From contig NZ_LT629796.1 in the NCBI RefSeq assembly GCF_900106065.1, positions 558,001 through 622,000 of the forward strand: DNA of 64,000 nucleotides. The letters run 5' to 3'. Below are positions 1 through 10,026 of this stretch, piece by piece. Position numbers and translations under genes: made by a program. Position 1 is the stretch's first letter. Every line of letters starts with the position of its first letter. The DNA is from Pseudomonas mandelii. Lineage in GTDB: Bacteria > Pseudomonadota > Gammaproteobacteria > Pseudomonadales > Pseudomonadaceae. The notes under the pieces were generated by a model, which did no database searches, was not told where the DNA came from, and worked only from the letters and a program-made list of their open reading frames with translations.

Positions 1-52
1 CCCGCGTCGCCCACTGAGCGAACTGGCGGCCGAAGGCGATTTCACCCTCTAA
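1..52 (+). CDS. C-terminal end of an unidentified protein (cut by window start)
   Basis: Only the last 16 codons are visible, in the frame starting at base 2, ending ...AAEGDFTL then TAA at 50-52. The codon choice is typical of a pseudomonad gene and the stop is followed directly by the repeat array. Too little is left to name the protein. Confidence 0.45.
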   Translation, partial: PRRPLSELAAEGDFTL

Positions 53-70
53 GCCACAGCGCAAAAGAAA

Positions 71-1517
71 TTCGGGAGCGAGTCTCTTGCGATGGCGGTG
101 TATCAGTCTCCGTCAATATTGACTGACAGACCGCTATCGCGAGCAGGCTCGCTCCCACAGTTGATTCCTGGTGTTCACAAAATAGTGGATTCACAGCACA
201 ACCCATGTGGGAGCGAGCCTGCTCGCGTTGAGGCCGTCACATTCAACATCAACGTTGACTGTCACACCGCTATCGCGAGCAGGCTCGCTCCCACAGTTGA
301 TTCCTGGTGCTCACAAAATAGTGGATTCACAGCACAACCCATGTGGGAGCGAGCCTGCTCGCGATGAGGCCGTCACATTCAACATCAACGTTGACTGTCA
401 CACCGCCATCGCGAGCAGGCTCGCTCCTACAGTTGATTCCTGGTGTTCACAAAATAGTGGATTCACAGCACAACCCATGTGGGAGCGAGCCTGCTCGCGT
501 TGAGGCCGTCACATTCAACATCAACGTTGACTGTCACACCGCTATCGCGAGCAGGCTCGCTCCCACAGTTGATTCCTGGTGTTCACAAAATAGTGGATTC
601 ACAGCACAACCCATGTGGGAGCGAGCCTGCTCGCGATGAGGCCGTCACAGTCAACATCAACGTTGACTGTCACACCGCTATCGCGAGCAGGCTCGCTCCC
701 ACAGTTGATTCCTGGTGTTCACAAAATAGTGGATTCACAGCACAACCCATGTGGGAGCGAGCCTGCTCGCGATGAGGCCGTCACGTTCAACATCAACGTT
801 GACTGTCACACCGCCATCGCGAGCAGCTCGCTCCCACAGTTGATTCCGGGTGTTCACAAAATAGTGGATTCACAGCAGAGCCCATGTGGGAGCGAGCCTG
901 CTCGCGATGAGGCCGTCACAGTCAACATCAACGTTGACTGATACACCGCCATCGCGAGCAGGCTCGCTCCCCAGTTGATTCCTGGTGTTCACAAAATAGT
1001 GGATTCACAGCACAACCCATGTGGGAGCGAGCCTGCTCGCGATGAGGCCGTCACATTCAACATCAACGTTGACTGTCACACCGCCATCGCGAGCAGCTCG
1101 CTCCCACAGTTGATTCCTGGTGTTCACAAAATAGTGGATTCACAGCACAACCCATGTGGGAGCGAGCCTGCTCGCGATGAGGCCGTCACATTCAACATCA
1201 ACGTTGACTGATACACCGCCATCGCGAGCAGGCTCGCTCCTACAGTTGATTTCTGGCGTTCACAAAATAGTGGATTCACAGCAGAACCCATGTGGGAGCG
1301 AGCCTGCTCGCGAGGAGGCCGTCACATTCAACATCAACGTTGACTGTCACACCGCCATCGCGAGCAGGCTCGCTCCCACAGTTGATTCCTGGTGTTCACA
1401 AAATAGTGCATTCACAGCAGAAACCATGTGGGAGCGAGCCTGCTCGCGAGGAGGCCGTCACATTCAACATCAACGTTGACTGTCACACCGCCATCGCGAG
1501 CAGCTCGCTCCCACAGG
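71..1517. repeat. Tandem array of ~136-bp units made of paired inverted REP sequences
   Basis: The forward REP core (GTGGGAGCGAGCCTGCTCGC) starts at 207, 343, 479, 615, 751, 886, 1021, 1156, 1292 and 1428, with a decayed copy near 71-93. Each is followed about 67 bases later by the inverted REP. One unit is: forward REP, a ~46-base spacer containing the palindrome TCAACGTTGA, inverted REP, and a ~48-base second spacer. Spacing is 136 bases, with three 135-base steps caused by single-base losses in the inverted REP arm. Spacers are nearly identical between units, so the array grew by duplicating a whole unit, not by independent REP insertions. Open frames of about 80-108 codons across it are artefacts of the periodicity. 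Nothing else is seen between 53 and 1547. Confidence 0.95.
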
Positions 1518-1547
1518 TTTTGCACACTGTTCGAGTGAGCGGTGGGT

Positions 1548-2480
1548 TCAGTAGCCGCGGTTGAAGTCGACTTCCCCGCGCAACGCCTCGCCCGCCTGAT
1601 ACGCCCGCAAGTTTTCGACAAACAGCTTGACCATCATTGATGGCGAGGTCGGTGCCGAGCTGTGGCCGGTCAGCAGCAGGCCCCAGGCGGTCCAGAATGG
1701 ATGACGCTGCGGCAGCGGCTCCTGACGGCAAACATCGATGACCGCGCCCGCCAGATGCCCTTCTTTCAAGGCTTCCACCAGGTCCGCGTCGACCACGGCC
1801 ACGCCGCGCCCGACATTGATGAACAACCCGGTCGGCTTGAACTGCTTGAACAGCGCCGCGTCGTACAAGTCGTGGGTATTGGGGGTGTTGGGCAGCAGAT
1901 TGATGACGAAATCCACTTCACCGACCAGCCGTGGCAAGTCCGCCAGCACGCCGACTTCAACAAACGGCGCCTGCTCGCGGGCTTCGCTGGCGATACCGTA
2001 TAGCTCAACACCAAATGGCACGAGGAACTTTGCCACGGTCAAACCGATGTCACCGGTGCCGACGATCAACACCTTGCGTCCCGCCAGGCTCTGGCCCTGA
2101 CGACTGTCCCACTTGCGCTCGACCTGGCTGACCAACCGCGCCAGCACTTCGCGCTCGTGGCCGAGCATGTAGGTCAGGACGTATTCGGCCATGACCTGAC
2201 CAAAAATCCCCACCGCACGCGTCAGCCGGTAATCGCGGCGCAAACCGTCGGCCAGCAGCGGCGTGATGCCGGCCCAGGTCGATTGCAGCCATTGTGGCTG
2301 GTGGCCCTGGCGCAACAGGTTCGCCAACAGGTCCGGCTGACCCAGCCAGATCGGGCAGTCGGCCGCCTGGCTGGCCAGTTCGGCGGAGTCGCCGCTGGTC
2401 AGCACTTCCAGATCAGGCGCAGCCTGGCGCAACAGTTGGGCGTACACGGGGTGGTCGTGTTCAGCAATCAGAACGCGCAT
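1548..2480 (-). CDS. D-2-hydroxyacid dehydrogenase (glyoxylate/hydroxypyruvate reductase type)
   Basis: 310 aa, the usual length for short D-2-hydroxyacid dehydrogenases of the GhrA-like branch. These cytosolic enzymes reduce 2-keto acids such as glyoxylate or hydroxypyruvate with NAD(P)H. The Rossmann motif GTGDIG lies near residue 142. The catalytic Arg is in NVGRG (near 224), the Glu in CRQEPLP (near 252) and the His in GHSSAP (near 273). The start is an ATG at 2480. The gene follows ycgL on the same strand, as in P. aeruginosa (PA1294-PA1296). Its stop lies about 30 bases from the end of the REP array. Exact substrate cannot be told from sequence. Confidence 0.88.
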   Translation of the reverse strand: MRVLIAEHDHPVYAQLLRQAAPDLEVLTSGDSAELASQAADCPIWLGQPDLLANLLRQGHQPQWLQSTWAGITPLLADGLRRDYRLTRAVGIFGQVMAEYVLTYMLGHEREVLARLVSQVERKWDSRQGQSLAGRKVLIVGTGDIGLTVAKFLVPFGVELYGIASEAREQAPFVEVGVLADLPRLVGEVDFVINLLPNTPNTHDLYDAALFKQFKPTGLFINVGRGVAVVDADLVEALKEGHLAGAVIDVCRQEPLPQRHPFWTAWGLLLTGHSSAPTSPSMMVKLFVENLRAYQAGEALRGEVDFNRGY

Positions 2481-2600
2481 GGTTCAAACCTTTCGAAAAC
2501 AGAGCAAACGGCCGCCGACGGAGTTTCGCTCCGTCGCCCTGGCCATCGCCAAAATCATTCCAGTGTTTCACACAGACTCTGAACAGAGCCTGTCTGCCGA

Positions 2601-2894
2601 TCACATCGGGTCGTTGCGTCGCAGCAATTCTTCCGGCAAGTGTTCGATGTATTCGTCTTCGGCCGGTGGCATTTGCAGGTGGTAGCCCTGTTTCTCAAGG
2701 TTTTCCAGGACCACGGTGATGTCCTCGCGCGACAGTTTGCGCTCGGGGGTCAGCACCAGATCGAAAGCGTGATGAGGTTTGCCGAAGGCGGCCATCAGAC
2801 TTTCCGGGACGCGCTCCAGTGCATCGCTTTTGAGCACATAGAGGTACATCTCGTTTTTCTTCAGGCTTCGATAGATGGAGCAAATACGTTTCAA
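2601..2894 (-). CDS. YcgL domain-containing protein
   Basis: 97 aa, matching the small YcgL family of gammaproteobacteria (start [10 protein letters not shown], end [16 protein letters not shown]). Family function is not established. The start is a TTG at 2894 whose last bases overlap the TGA stop of rnd (TTGA), with GGAG seven bases upstream inside rnd. Translation is therefore probably coupled to RNase D, a pairing conserved in pseudomonads. Confidence 0.9.
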   Translation of the reverse strand: MKRICSIYRSLKKNEMYLYVLKSDALERVPESLMAAFGKPHHAFDLVLTPERKLSREDITVVLENLEKQGYHLQMPPAEDEYIEHLPEELLRRNDPM

Positions 2895-4024
2895 GGCTGT
2901 TCTCCGGCGGTGGCCAGGCTGTCGAGCAGCGCCTGGCCCATCAATTCGCGGCGCCAGCCACGCAGCGAATCAGGCAATTGGTAAGGACCGTTGGGGTAGC
3001 CGCTCTTGAGCAGCGCTTCCAGGGTTTTCTTGCGCAGCATCAGTTCCGGCGCAATGTTCAGGCGCTCGGCTTCGGCCTGGCCGATCGCACGCAGCTGTTT
3101 GACCAGATTGGCGGCGTCCACCGGCAATGGCTCCGGCACGGCGGGCGGCCATTGATCTGGCGACACACTGCCAGAGCGCTTGATCAGATCAAGCAGAAAT
3201 TCGCCGTCCTGACGCACGGTACGCGGGTGCATGTCTTCGATTTTCGCCAACGCGCCGAGGTTGTCCGGTTGCGTGCGTGCCAACGGCCACAGCGAGTGTT
3301 CACGGACGATGCGATTGCGCGGCAGGTCGCGGGCGCGGGCTTCACGCTCACGCCAGGCGCAGAGTTCACGCAACACGGCGAGTTGGGCGCGGGAGAGCTT
3401 CCAGGCCAGCTTGGCTTCGCGATAGACCTCGTAGGGATCGATCTCGCGGCGCAGGTTGGCCACCAGCTCGGCGCCGTCTTCCAGGACCCAGGCGTACTTG
3501 TCGTCGGACAGCTTCGGACGCAGCTGTATGAAAACTTCCGCCAGGTGCAAGGCATCTTCGGCGGCGTAGCTGATCTGGGTGTCGGACAGCGGACGTTGCA
3601 GCCAGTCGGAACGGGTTTCGCCCTTGGGCAGGTCAATGCCGAGCACTTCCTGCACCAACCGCGAATAACCCATCGAGAAGCCGAGGTTCAGGTAAGCGGC
3701 GGCCAGTTGCGTATCGAACAGCGGCGCCGGCAGGCTGCCGGTCAGACGCAGCAATACTTCGAGGTCTTCGCTGCACGCATGGACGACTTTGACCACGGCC
3801 GGGTTTTCCAGCAACGCGGCCAGAGGCTGCCAGTTGTCGATGGTCAGTGGGTCAATCAGGTAAGCGCGTACGCCATCACCGATCTGCAGCAAGCCTGCGA
3901 TCGGGTAAAAGGTGTCGACCCGCATGAATTCGGTGTCGAGGGCAACGAATGGCAGCTGCTGCCACTCGGCGCAAAACTGACCGAGGCTATCGTTGTCGCG
4001 AATCCAGTGAATATCGATGGCCAC
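2891..4024 (-). CDS. rnd: Ribonuclease D
   Basis: 377 aa 3'-5' exoribonuclease of the DEDD family, acting in 3' maturation of tRNA and other stable RNAs. The N-terminal exonuclease domain shows [12 protein letters not shown] (first Asp/Glu pair) near residue 29 and a central [10 protein letters not shown] block. The C-terminal half carries the HRDC region. A GTG start at 4024 is preferred over an upstream in-frame ATG at 4087. It gives the family-typical N-terminus ([12 protein letters not shown]) and is preceded by AAGGGAGAG. It overlaps ycgL by the TTGA junction. Confidence 0.95.
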   Translation of the reverse strand: MAIDIHWIRDNDSLGQFCAEWQQLPFVALDTEFMRVDTFYPIAGLLQIGDGVRAYLIDPLTIDNWQPLAALLENPAVVKVVHACSEDLEVLLRLTGSLPAPLFDTQLAAAYLNLGFSMGYSRLVQEVLGIDLPKGETRSDWLQRPLSDTQISYAAEDALHLAEVFIQLRPKLSDDKYAWVLEDGAELVANLRREIDPYEVYREAKLAWKLSRAQLAVLRELCAWREREARARDLPRNRIVREHSLWPLARTQPDNLGALAKIEDMHPRTVRQDGEFLLDLIKRSGSVSPDQWPPAVPEPLPVDAANLVKQLRAIGQAEAERLNIAPELMLRKKTLEALLKSGYPNGPYQLPDSLRGWRRELMGQALLDSLATAGEQP

Positions 4025-4147
4025 ACGGCTCTCCCTTGAAGAATGGCGCGCAGTATATATCGCCCCCGGCGATTTCCGCGCATCCACTGAACAAGAGCTT
4101 TAGCGAAAATGCCTGCCAGACGGCAAGAAATGTCTGACAAGCGGAGG

Positions 4148-4810
4148 TTAACCGACCTTACGCAGCACATAGACCCGCATCCGAGCACAACCGGGCAAGA
4201 AGTCCTGATGACTGAGCAAACTGAAACCCGCCAGCCTGAATTCGGCTTCGACTTCGGCCTTGCCGGCCAGCTGCCGGGGGGGAGCGCCCGTTGTGCCTGG
4301 GCGGCGCAGCTTGAAATGTGCATCGACTCGTACCGCCACAATCACCGTATCGCGACTCACACGATGGAACTCCGCCAGCAGGGCCAACCGATGCTCCGGG
4401 CTGTCGATATGCTGAAACAGTTGCATGCAAAAAATGCTGTCGACTGCGTTCGCCGACAAGCCGAGGGTGAAGGCTGAACTCTGGAACGTTTTGATTCGCT
4501 TGAGCAGACTCTGCGAATGATGTGTCTGGGCGTGGTTGAGCATGTCCTGCGACGGGTCGGACGCGAGGATCACCCGGTTCGCGTGCTCGGCCAACACCGG
4601 CCAGTAACGCCCGGCACCGCACGCCACATCCAGCATCAAGCCCGGTTCGCCGGCGACCTTGAGCGCGTTGCGCACCAGTTGCTCGTCGCGCCAGAACGCC
4701 ATGCGCCCCGCCAGGCCACGCGGTCGCGGCTGAAGGCAGACGCGGGCGTGTTCCTGATCGTAGCGCCGGGCGAACTCAAGCTCGATGGCGGAAGGGGGCT
4801 GCGCGGACAT
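4148..4810 (-). CDS. Class I SAM-dependent methyltransferase
   Basis: 220 aa. SAM-binding motif I is LDVACGAGRYW near residue 60 and the acidic post-I segment is ILASDPS. The rest fits a Methyltransf_11/25 fold. Substrate is unknown; similar genes near rnd in pseudomonads are annotated only as methyltransferases. The ATG at 4810 is chosen over a TTG two codons upstream because of the better spacing from AAGAG. It is transcribed in the same direction as rnd but 123 bases upstream of it. Confidence 0.8.
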   Translation of the reverse strand: MSAQPPSAIELEFARRYDQEHARVCLQPRPRGLAGRMAFWRDEQLVRNALKVAGEPGLMLDVACGAGRYWPVLAEHANRVILASDPSQDMLNHAQTHHSQSLLKRIKTFQSSAFTLGLSANAVDSIFCMQLFQHIDSPEHRLALLAEFHRVSRDTVIVAVRVDAHFKLRRPGTTGAPPRQLAGKAEVEAEFRLAGFSLLSHQDFLPGCARMRVYVLRKVG

Positions 4811-4883
4811 GTGCAATGACTCTTGTCGGAATATGTACCGGTAGCAGATTAGCGACCGATGCGTGAAAAAAAGGTCGAAACAC

Positions 4884-6533
4884 TTACTCTTTGGCCAACA
4901 CTCCGTCGATCACAGCGCCGCGGCAACCGGCAAACATGTCCAGATCCTGGTTGTAGACCTTGCTGTTGACCTCCAGCAGACCGAGCATCGAATGGAACAG
5001 GTTGTCCTGGCTCAGCGGCTTGTCGCGGCTCAGTTGCAGGCAATGGGTGTCCACCGAGAACGACTTTTGGTAGCTGTCGGAGAACCACGCCAGCATGGCC
5101 ACGCGTTTCTGCTGTTCCGGCGCCAGCATGTAAGGCGTGCCATGGAGGAACAAGTTGTACTCGCCCAGCGACTCGCCGTGGTCCGACAGGTAAACCATCG
5201 CGGTATCGACTTTGTCCTGGTTGCTGCGCAACGTATCAATCAACGTCGACAGCACGTGGTCGGTGTACACCAGCGTGTTGTCGTAGCCATTGACGATACT
5301 TTCGCGGCTGCAATTGTTCAGTGCGTTGCTTTCACAGACGGGCGTGAAGCGTTCGTACTCTTTCGGGTAACGCTTGAAGTATTCCGGGCCATGGCTGCCC
5401 ATCTGGTGCAGGACCAGCACGGTGTCCTTGTCCAGCGTATCGATGAAGTGCTGCAGACCTTGCAGGAGAATTTCGTCGCGGCATTCACTGTTGGCGCACA
5501 ACACCGGGTCCTTGAGGTTGCTGACGTCATCGAGGGTGACCCGATCGCACGTGCCTTTACAGCCCGATTGATTGTCACGCCAGATCACGTCGAGACCGGC
5601 GCGCTTGAGCACGTCCAGCAAGCCCTCTTCATTCTTCGCGGTGCTGGCGTTGTAATTCTTGCGGCCCATGTTCGAGAACATGCACGGCACGGACACGGCT
5701 GTTTCCGTGCCGCAGGAATGCACGTCGGTGAAAGCGATCAGGCCGGGTTCCTTGTCCAGTTTGGGGGTGGTGTCGCGGTCATAACCGAGGATGCCGAAGT
5801 TCTCGGCCCGGGCACTTTCGCCGACGACCAGCACTGTCAGGGATTTACGGCCGTGGGTTTGCCAGGCGGGATTTCGCTGGGCATCTTCACCGACCTTGAC
5901 GAAGGGTTGCCGGGCAGAGACTACTTGCTCGCGCAGAAAGCCGAACGAAGCACCGATGTAGTTACTCGGCACCACCATCAGGCGCAATTCATGGTGATTG
6001 CGAAACAACGAAGACAGCCCTTGATAGTTCACCAGCGCGACACCACCGATCACCGCAACTGAAGCAACACTCACCAGCGCCTTACTTACCAACTCACGGT
6101 GCCAGCGGCGGTAATCAACCGGAACTTTCCACAACAACCATGAAGGCAAAACACCGAGCAGAAGAATATAGACCAGCAACTTCAGTGAGAGTAAGTCACG
6201 CACTTCCGTCGCGTTGGTTTGCGCGAAGTTGCGCAACATGCCGGTATCAATCAGCACACCGTATTGACTCATGAAGTACGCCACGCCCGCGCTGACCATA
6301 AACATCAGCATCAGGACCGGCTTCATTACGTAGCGGAACGCCAGGAAGGTCAGCACAATATTGAAGGCCGCCAGAATCATCACGCCAAAGGCGACAAGCA
6401 TGACGATGCCTTTACCGTCCGCGGCGGTGATGTCAAACAAGCGCTGCCAGAGCACTGGATTAAAGCCAATCAGCAGAAAGGCGCTGGCAATCAGTGTCAC
6501 CCACTCCGGGCGCACGGGTTTGAACTTCAACAT
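4884..6533 (-). CDS. eptA: Lipid A phosphoethanolamine transferase
   Basis: 549 aa inner-membrane enzyme that transfers phosphoethanolamine from phosphatidylethanolamine to lipid A, lowering surface charge and polymyxin sensitivity. About five N-terminal membrane helices (to residue ~180) precede a periplasmic alkaline-phosphatase-like domain. That domain shows VVGESARAENF (metal ligand Glu), GTETAVSVPCMFS (Thr nucleophile), conserved Cys pairs and LSDHGESLGE plus FLHGTPY (metal-binding Asp/His). It stands alone, with no two-component pair beside it. Confidence 0.92.
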   Translation of the reverse strand: MLKFKPVRPEWVTLIASAFLLIGFNPVLWQRLFDITAADGKGIVMLVAFGVMILAAFNIVLTFLAFRYVMKPVLMLMFMVSAGVAYFMSQYGVLIDTGMLRNFAQTNATEVRDLLSLKLLVYILLLGVLPSWLLWKVPVDYRRWHRELVSKALVSVASVAVIGGVALVNYQGLSSLFRNHHELRLMVVPSNYIGASFGFLREQVVSARQPFVKVGEDAQRNPAWQTHGRKSLTVLVVGESARAENFGILGYDRDTTPKLDKEPGLIAFTDVHSCGTETAVSVPCMFSNMGRKNYNASTAKNEEGLLDVLKRAGLDVIWRDNQSGCKGTCDRVTLDDVSNLKDPVLCANSECRDEILLQGLQHFIDTLDKDTVLVLHQMGSHGPEYFKRYPKEYERFTPVCESNALNNCSRESIVNGYDNTLVYTDHVLSTLIDTLRSNQDKVDTAMVYLSDHGESLGEYNLFLHGTPYMLAPEQQKRVAMLAWFSDSYQKSFSVDTHCLQLSRDKPLSQDNLFHSMLGLLEVNSKVYNQDLDMFAGCRGAVIDGVLAKE

Positions 6534-6641
6534 AGTGATGGGCTATTCCTGAAAAGAAGTGTTCATGGCAAATGTGAAAATTTCATTTACCGTGACAGCA
6601 CTAACTTTAGGCAGCCAACCATCAATTTTTTGTGAAAAAGA

Positions 6642-6660
6642 AGCCAACGATTAGTTGGCT
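6642..6660 (-). terminator. Rho-independent terminator downstream of the glutamine synthetase-like gene
   Basis: AGCCAAC, a 5-base loop and GTTGGCT form a perfect 7-bp stem. Read on the minus strand it is followed by TCTTTTTC, about 50 bases after the stop at 6712. Confidence 0.75.
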
Positions 6661-6711
6661 CCTGTTATCCACTCGGTACTTTTACTTATTTGAGAATGGT
6701 TCAGCTTTTGT

Positions 6712-8094
6712 TCAGGCCTGATGCAAATACCAACGCCAGTCCTGCTCGCCAACTTCGCCCATGAATTGCCGATACTCGGCGCGCTTCACCGCCAGGTACA
6801 CGCCGAGGAATTCCGCGCCGAACGCTTCACGCGCCCAGGTCGAACCTTCCAGCGCCCGCAAGGTGGTCAGCCAATCGGTTGGCAACAACTCCGTGGCCTG
6901 GGCGTAACCATTGCCTTCCACGGGCGCGCCTGGGTCGAGCTGTTCACGAATGCCGCGATGGATGCCGGCCAGAATTGCTGCGGCGGCCAGATACGGGTTG
7001 GCGTCGGCGCCGCAGATGCGATGCTCGATGTGCCGCGAGAACGCCGGGCCACCGGGTACGCGCAAACTCACGGTGCGGTTGTCCACTCCCCAAGTCGCTG
7101 CCAGCGGCGCATAGCTGTTGGTCTGGAATCGACGGTAGGAGTTGGCGTTCGGGCAGAACAGCAGCAGTGAATCGAGCAAGGTGCTGAGCATGCCGCCGAC
7201 CGCTTGTTTGAGCAGCGGCGTGCCGTCCGCGGACTCGCTGGCGAACAGGTTGTTGCCGTCCTTGTCCGCCAGGCTGACGTGCATGTGCATGCCGGTGCCC
7301 GCCAGGTCATCGAACGGTTTGGCCATAAAGCAGGCGGCCATCCCGTGTTTATGCGCAACACCCTTGACCAGTCGCTTGTAACGCACCGCTTCGTCCATCG
7401 CCTGTAGGGCATCGGTGCGGTGTTCGAGGGTGATTTCCACTTGCCCCGGCGCGTATTCGGAAATCGCCGTGCGCGCCGGAATGCCCTGCAGTTTGCAGGC
7501 ACTGTAGAGATCTGCCAGAAACGGCTCGATCTGCTCCAGCTCCCGCAAACCGTAGACCTGCGTCGAGCGCGGGCGCCCGCCATCGACGTCCCGCGCCGGT
7601 TGCGGCCGACCGTTGCTGTCGCGTTGTTGATCGAGCAAATAGAACTCCAGCTCCGCCGCCATCACCGGGTAATAACCGTCGGCCTGCAAGCCTTCGATCA
7701 CCTTCGCCAGCAGATGCCGTGGATCTGCAATCGTCGCCGGCATGCCTTCCTTCGGGTGCATGCTGACCTGCACCGCCGCCGTCGGAATCAACCGCCACGG
7801 CATGCGCGTCAGACTGCCGCTGATCGGGTACGCCCGGCAATCGATGTCGCCGACGTCCCAGACCAGGCCTGAGTTTTCCACGTCATCGCCGTTGATGGTC
7901 AGGCCGAGAATGGTGCTCGGCAACGGCCGTCCGCTTTCGTACACCGCCAGCAGTTCATCACGATGCAGCAACTTGCCCCGTGGCACGCCATTGTTGTCGA
8001 GGATAAACAGCTCGAACATCTCGATATCCGGGTTCTGTTCGAGAAAGGTCAAAGCTTCTTGCTTCGTGGCGAAGGAGGTCGTGGCACAACTCAT
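6712..8094 (-). CDS. Glutamine synthetase family protein (gamma-glutamylpolyamine synthetase type)
   Basis: 460 aa. It has the glutamine synthetase catalytic fold, but with the short N-terminal domain and sequence blocks of the PuuA/SpuI branch (LFILDNNGVPRGK, AAELEFYLLD, GTGMHMHVSL, ANSYRRF, EHRICGADANPYL). These ATP-dependent enzymes join glutamate to putrescine or other amines at the start of polyamine breakdown. No puuBCD partners are adjacent, so the amine is not specified. The adenylylation site typical of GlnA is absent. The ATG start at 8094 is followed by a long upstream gap with a REP pair. Confidence 0.85.
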   Translation of the reverse strand: MSCATTSFATKQEALTFLEQNPDIEMFELFILDNNGVPRGKLLHRDELLAVYESGRPLPSTILGLTINGDDVENSGLVWDVGDIDCRAYPISGSLTRMPWRLIPTAAVQVSMHPKEGMPATIADPRHLLAKVIEGLQADGYYPVMAAELEFYLLDQQRDSNGRPQPARDVDGGRPRSTQVYGLRELEQIEPFLADLYSACKLQGIPARTAISEYAPGQVEITLEHRTDALQAMDEAVRYKRLVKGVAHKHGMAACFMAKPFDDLAGTGMHMHVSLADKDGNNLFASESADGTPLLKQAVGGMLSTLLDSLLLFCPNANSYRRFQTNSYAPLAATWGVDNRTVSLRVPGGPAFSRHIEHRICGADANPYLAAAAILAGIHRGIREQLDPGAPVEGNGYAQATELLPTDWLTTLRALEGSTWAREAFGAEFLGVYLAVKRAEYRQFMGEVGEQDWRWYLHQA

Positions 8095-8605
8095 GGGAAT
8101 TCTCTTGTTTCCGCGTCAGGCAAACGCGCAGGCGCTGCCGGTTTGATCCCGGCGCACAGCGCGGGACCTGTCAGAAGAATCAACGGGAAAGGCAGGCATC
8201 CGGCGGGCGTGCGTGACGGCAGTGCCATAACGCCCAAAAGGCTAATTCAGAGGGAAGTGCGACGGGACAACCGTCCATAGAGATAACCGCAGAAAACAGA
8301 TGAGCAGCAGCGTCACACGGGCGCTCAGGTCGTTAAATCGGGATTTGAAGAACTTTGGGTGTGGGCTGGCTAAACAATCATTCTCCCAAACACCGCAGAT
8401 CCCTGTGGGAGCGAGCCTGCTCGCGATAGCGGTGTGTCAGTCAGCACATGCATCGATTGAAACACCGCTATCGCGAGCAGGCTCCCACAGGGGATCCACG
8501 GTGTGGCACCGGTATTTAATTTTTAAATACCGCTGCGCACTATCTGATTTGCGGCCTCCCGCCCTCGCGCGCCTAATCGGCGCCTGATTTTTCAAGGCCC
8601 GATTG
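8095..8605. other. Intergenic region with a REP pair and two divergent promoter regions
   Basis: About 510 bases separate the divergent glutamine synthetase-like and CynX-like genes. Apart from the REP pair at 8403-8492 no gene is seen. Open frames here lack ribosome-binding sites and family resemblance. Confidence 0.7.
8403..8492. repeat. REP doublet (REPIN)
   Basis: CTGTGGGAGCGAGCCTGCTCGCGATAGCGGTG on the left faces its inverted copy on the right, which has lost four bases (GCAGGCTCCCACAG instead of GCAGGCTCGCTCCCACAG). The ~30-base loop differs from the spacers of the array at 71-1517. Confidence 0.9.
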
Positions 8606-9799
8606 ATGGAAAACGTTCGCGCAACTTCCCGCCCTGCCCTCTGGCTGATGGTCAGCATCCTCCTCGTCGCCCTGAACCTGCGTCCGTCGATGGCGGCCGT
8701 CGGGCCTTTGCTGTCGGCCATTCGCGGGGACATCCCGTTGAGTTTCAGCCTGGCCTCGCTACTGACCATGCTGCCGGTCATGGCCATGGGGCTGGCGTTG
8801 TTCTTCGGCTTGAGCGTCAGCCAACGCCTTGGCGAACAACGCACGGTGGTGATTTCACTGTCGATCATTGGTCTGGCCACGGTCTCGCGGCTGTTCGTGG
8901 ACTCGGCCGCCGAACTGATCCTCAGCGCCATGCTGGCCGGCATCGGTATTGCGCTGATCCAGGCATTGATGCCGGCGCTGATCAAATCCAGGTTCAGCGA
9001 CAACGTTGCCGTGTGCATGGGGCTCTACGTGACGTCGATCATGGGCGGTGCGGCGATAGCGGCCTCGTTTGCGCCCCTGGTGATGGCCCGTACCGGCAGT
9101 TGGCGCGCGGGCCTGGCAATCTGGGCCGCGCTGGCCCTGGTGGCATTGCTGTTCTGGGGCCTGGGCCGTACGGGGACATCGGCGCCAACGGTACTCGCAC
9201 CACACAACACATCGTTCCTCACTCATTCCCGCGCCTGGTTACTCGCCGTCTTCTTCGGTTTGGGCACTGCTTCCTACACCTGTGTGCTGGCCTGGCTGGC
9301 GCCGTACTACGTGGAAAAGGGCTGGAGCGAACAAAACGCCGGTTTGCTGCTGGGCTTCTTGACGGCCATGGAAGTGCTGTCCGGGCTGGTGACCCCCGCC
9401 ATCGCCAACCGCAGCCGTGACCGACGCCTGGTGCTGGTGGTGTTGCTGGCGCTGATCATGGCCGGTTTCTGTGGGCTGATCCTCAGCCCGCAACACTTCA
9501 GCCTGCTGTGGCCGTGCCTGTTGGGGCTGGGCATCGGCGGTCTGTTCCCGATGAGCCTGATTGTGTCGCTGGATCATCTCGACAACCCGCAACGCGCCGC
9601 CGGGCTGACGGCCTTCGTACAAGGCATCGGCTACCTGATCGCCGGTCTTTCGCCGCTGATGGCCGGGATGGTCCGAGATCGGTCGGGCAGCTTCGAATCG
9701 GCCTGGTGGTGCCTGACCGGTGTCATGGCGCTGATGATCCTGATCGCCCTGCGTTTCAATCCGCGGCATTACGCCCGGCAATTTCCTGGCGCTACCTGA
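8606..9799 (+). CDS. MFS transporter, CynX/NimT family
   Basis: 397 aa with about twelve hydrophobic helices. It has the CynX/NimT signature near the N-terminus (ALNLRPSMAAVGPLL) and a long central loop between the two halves (residues ~190-205). The family includes the cyanate transporter and nitroimidazole-resistance protein, but no cyanase gene is nearby, so substrate is open. ATG at 8606 is preferred to the TTG directly before it. A LysR gene follows on the same strand after 227 bases. Confidence 0.85.
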   Translation: MENVRATSRPALWLMVSILLVALNLRPSMAAVGPLLSAIRGDIPLSFSLASLLTMLPVMAMGLALFFGLSVSQRLGEQRTVVISLSIIGLATVSRLFVDSAAELILSAMLAGIGIALIQALMPALIKSRFSDNVAVCMGLYVTSIMGGAAIAASFAPLVMARTGSWRAGLAIWAALALVALLFWGLGRTGTSAPTVLAPHNTSFLTHSRAWLLAVFFGLGTASYTCVLAWLAPYYVEKGWSEQNAGLLLGFLTAMEVLSGLVTPAIANRSRDRRLVLVVLLALIMAGFCGLILSPQHFSLLWPCLLGLGIGGLFPMSLIVSLDHLDNPQRAAGLTAFVQGIGYLIAGLSPLMAGMVRDRSGSFESAWWCLTGVMALMILIALRFNPRHYARQFPGAT

Positions 9800-10026
9800 G
9801 CACGTTGTCCAACACCTTGTCGCACGGTGCCTGCCACCGCTCATGGGTAAAGGCCTTCGGCCATGTTTTGTGGGATTAAATTCATAAGTCGTGTTCGTTA
9901 CATTTTCTGTCCCACAAGTGACTGTGAAACGTCCTACAGGGCATTCTCCTGGCACCATCGTTCCGTTAGGATCGTTCGCACACGTTTGCGCACAGTCAGC
10001 GCAAGGAGCACAGCGAGACAGAACGG

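Noticed and set aside
71..1517. CRISPR-like appearance of the repeat array
   Set aside because: Spacers are nearly identical between units, repeats are REP palindromes, and no cas genes are near.
92..1564. Nested open frames of about 80-108 codons
   Set aside because: They repeat with the 136-base period and come from the REP array; no ribosome-binding sites.
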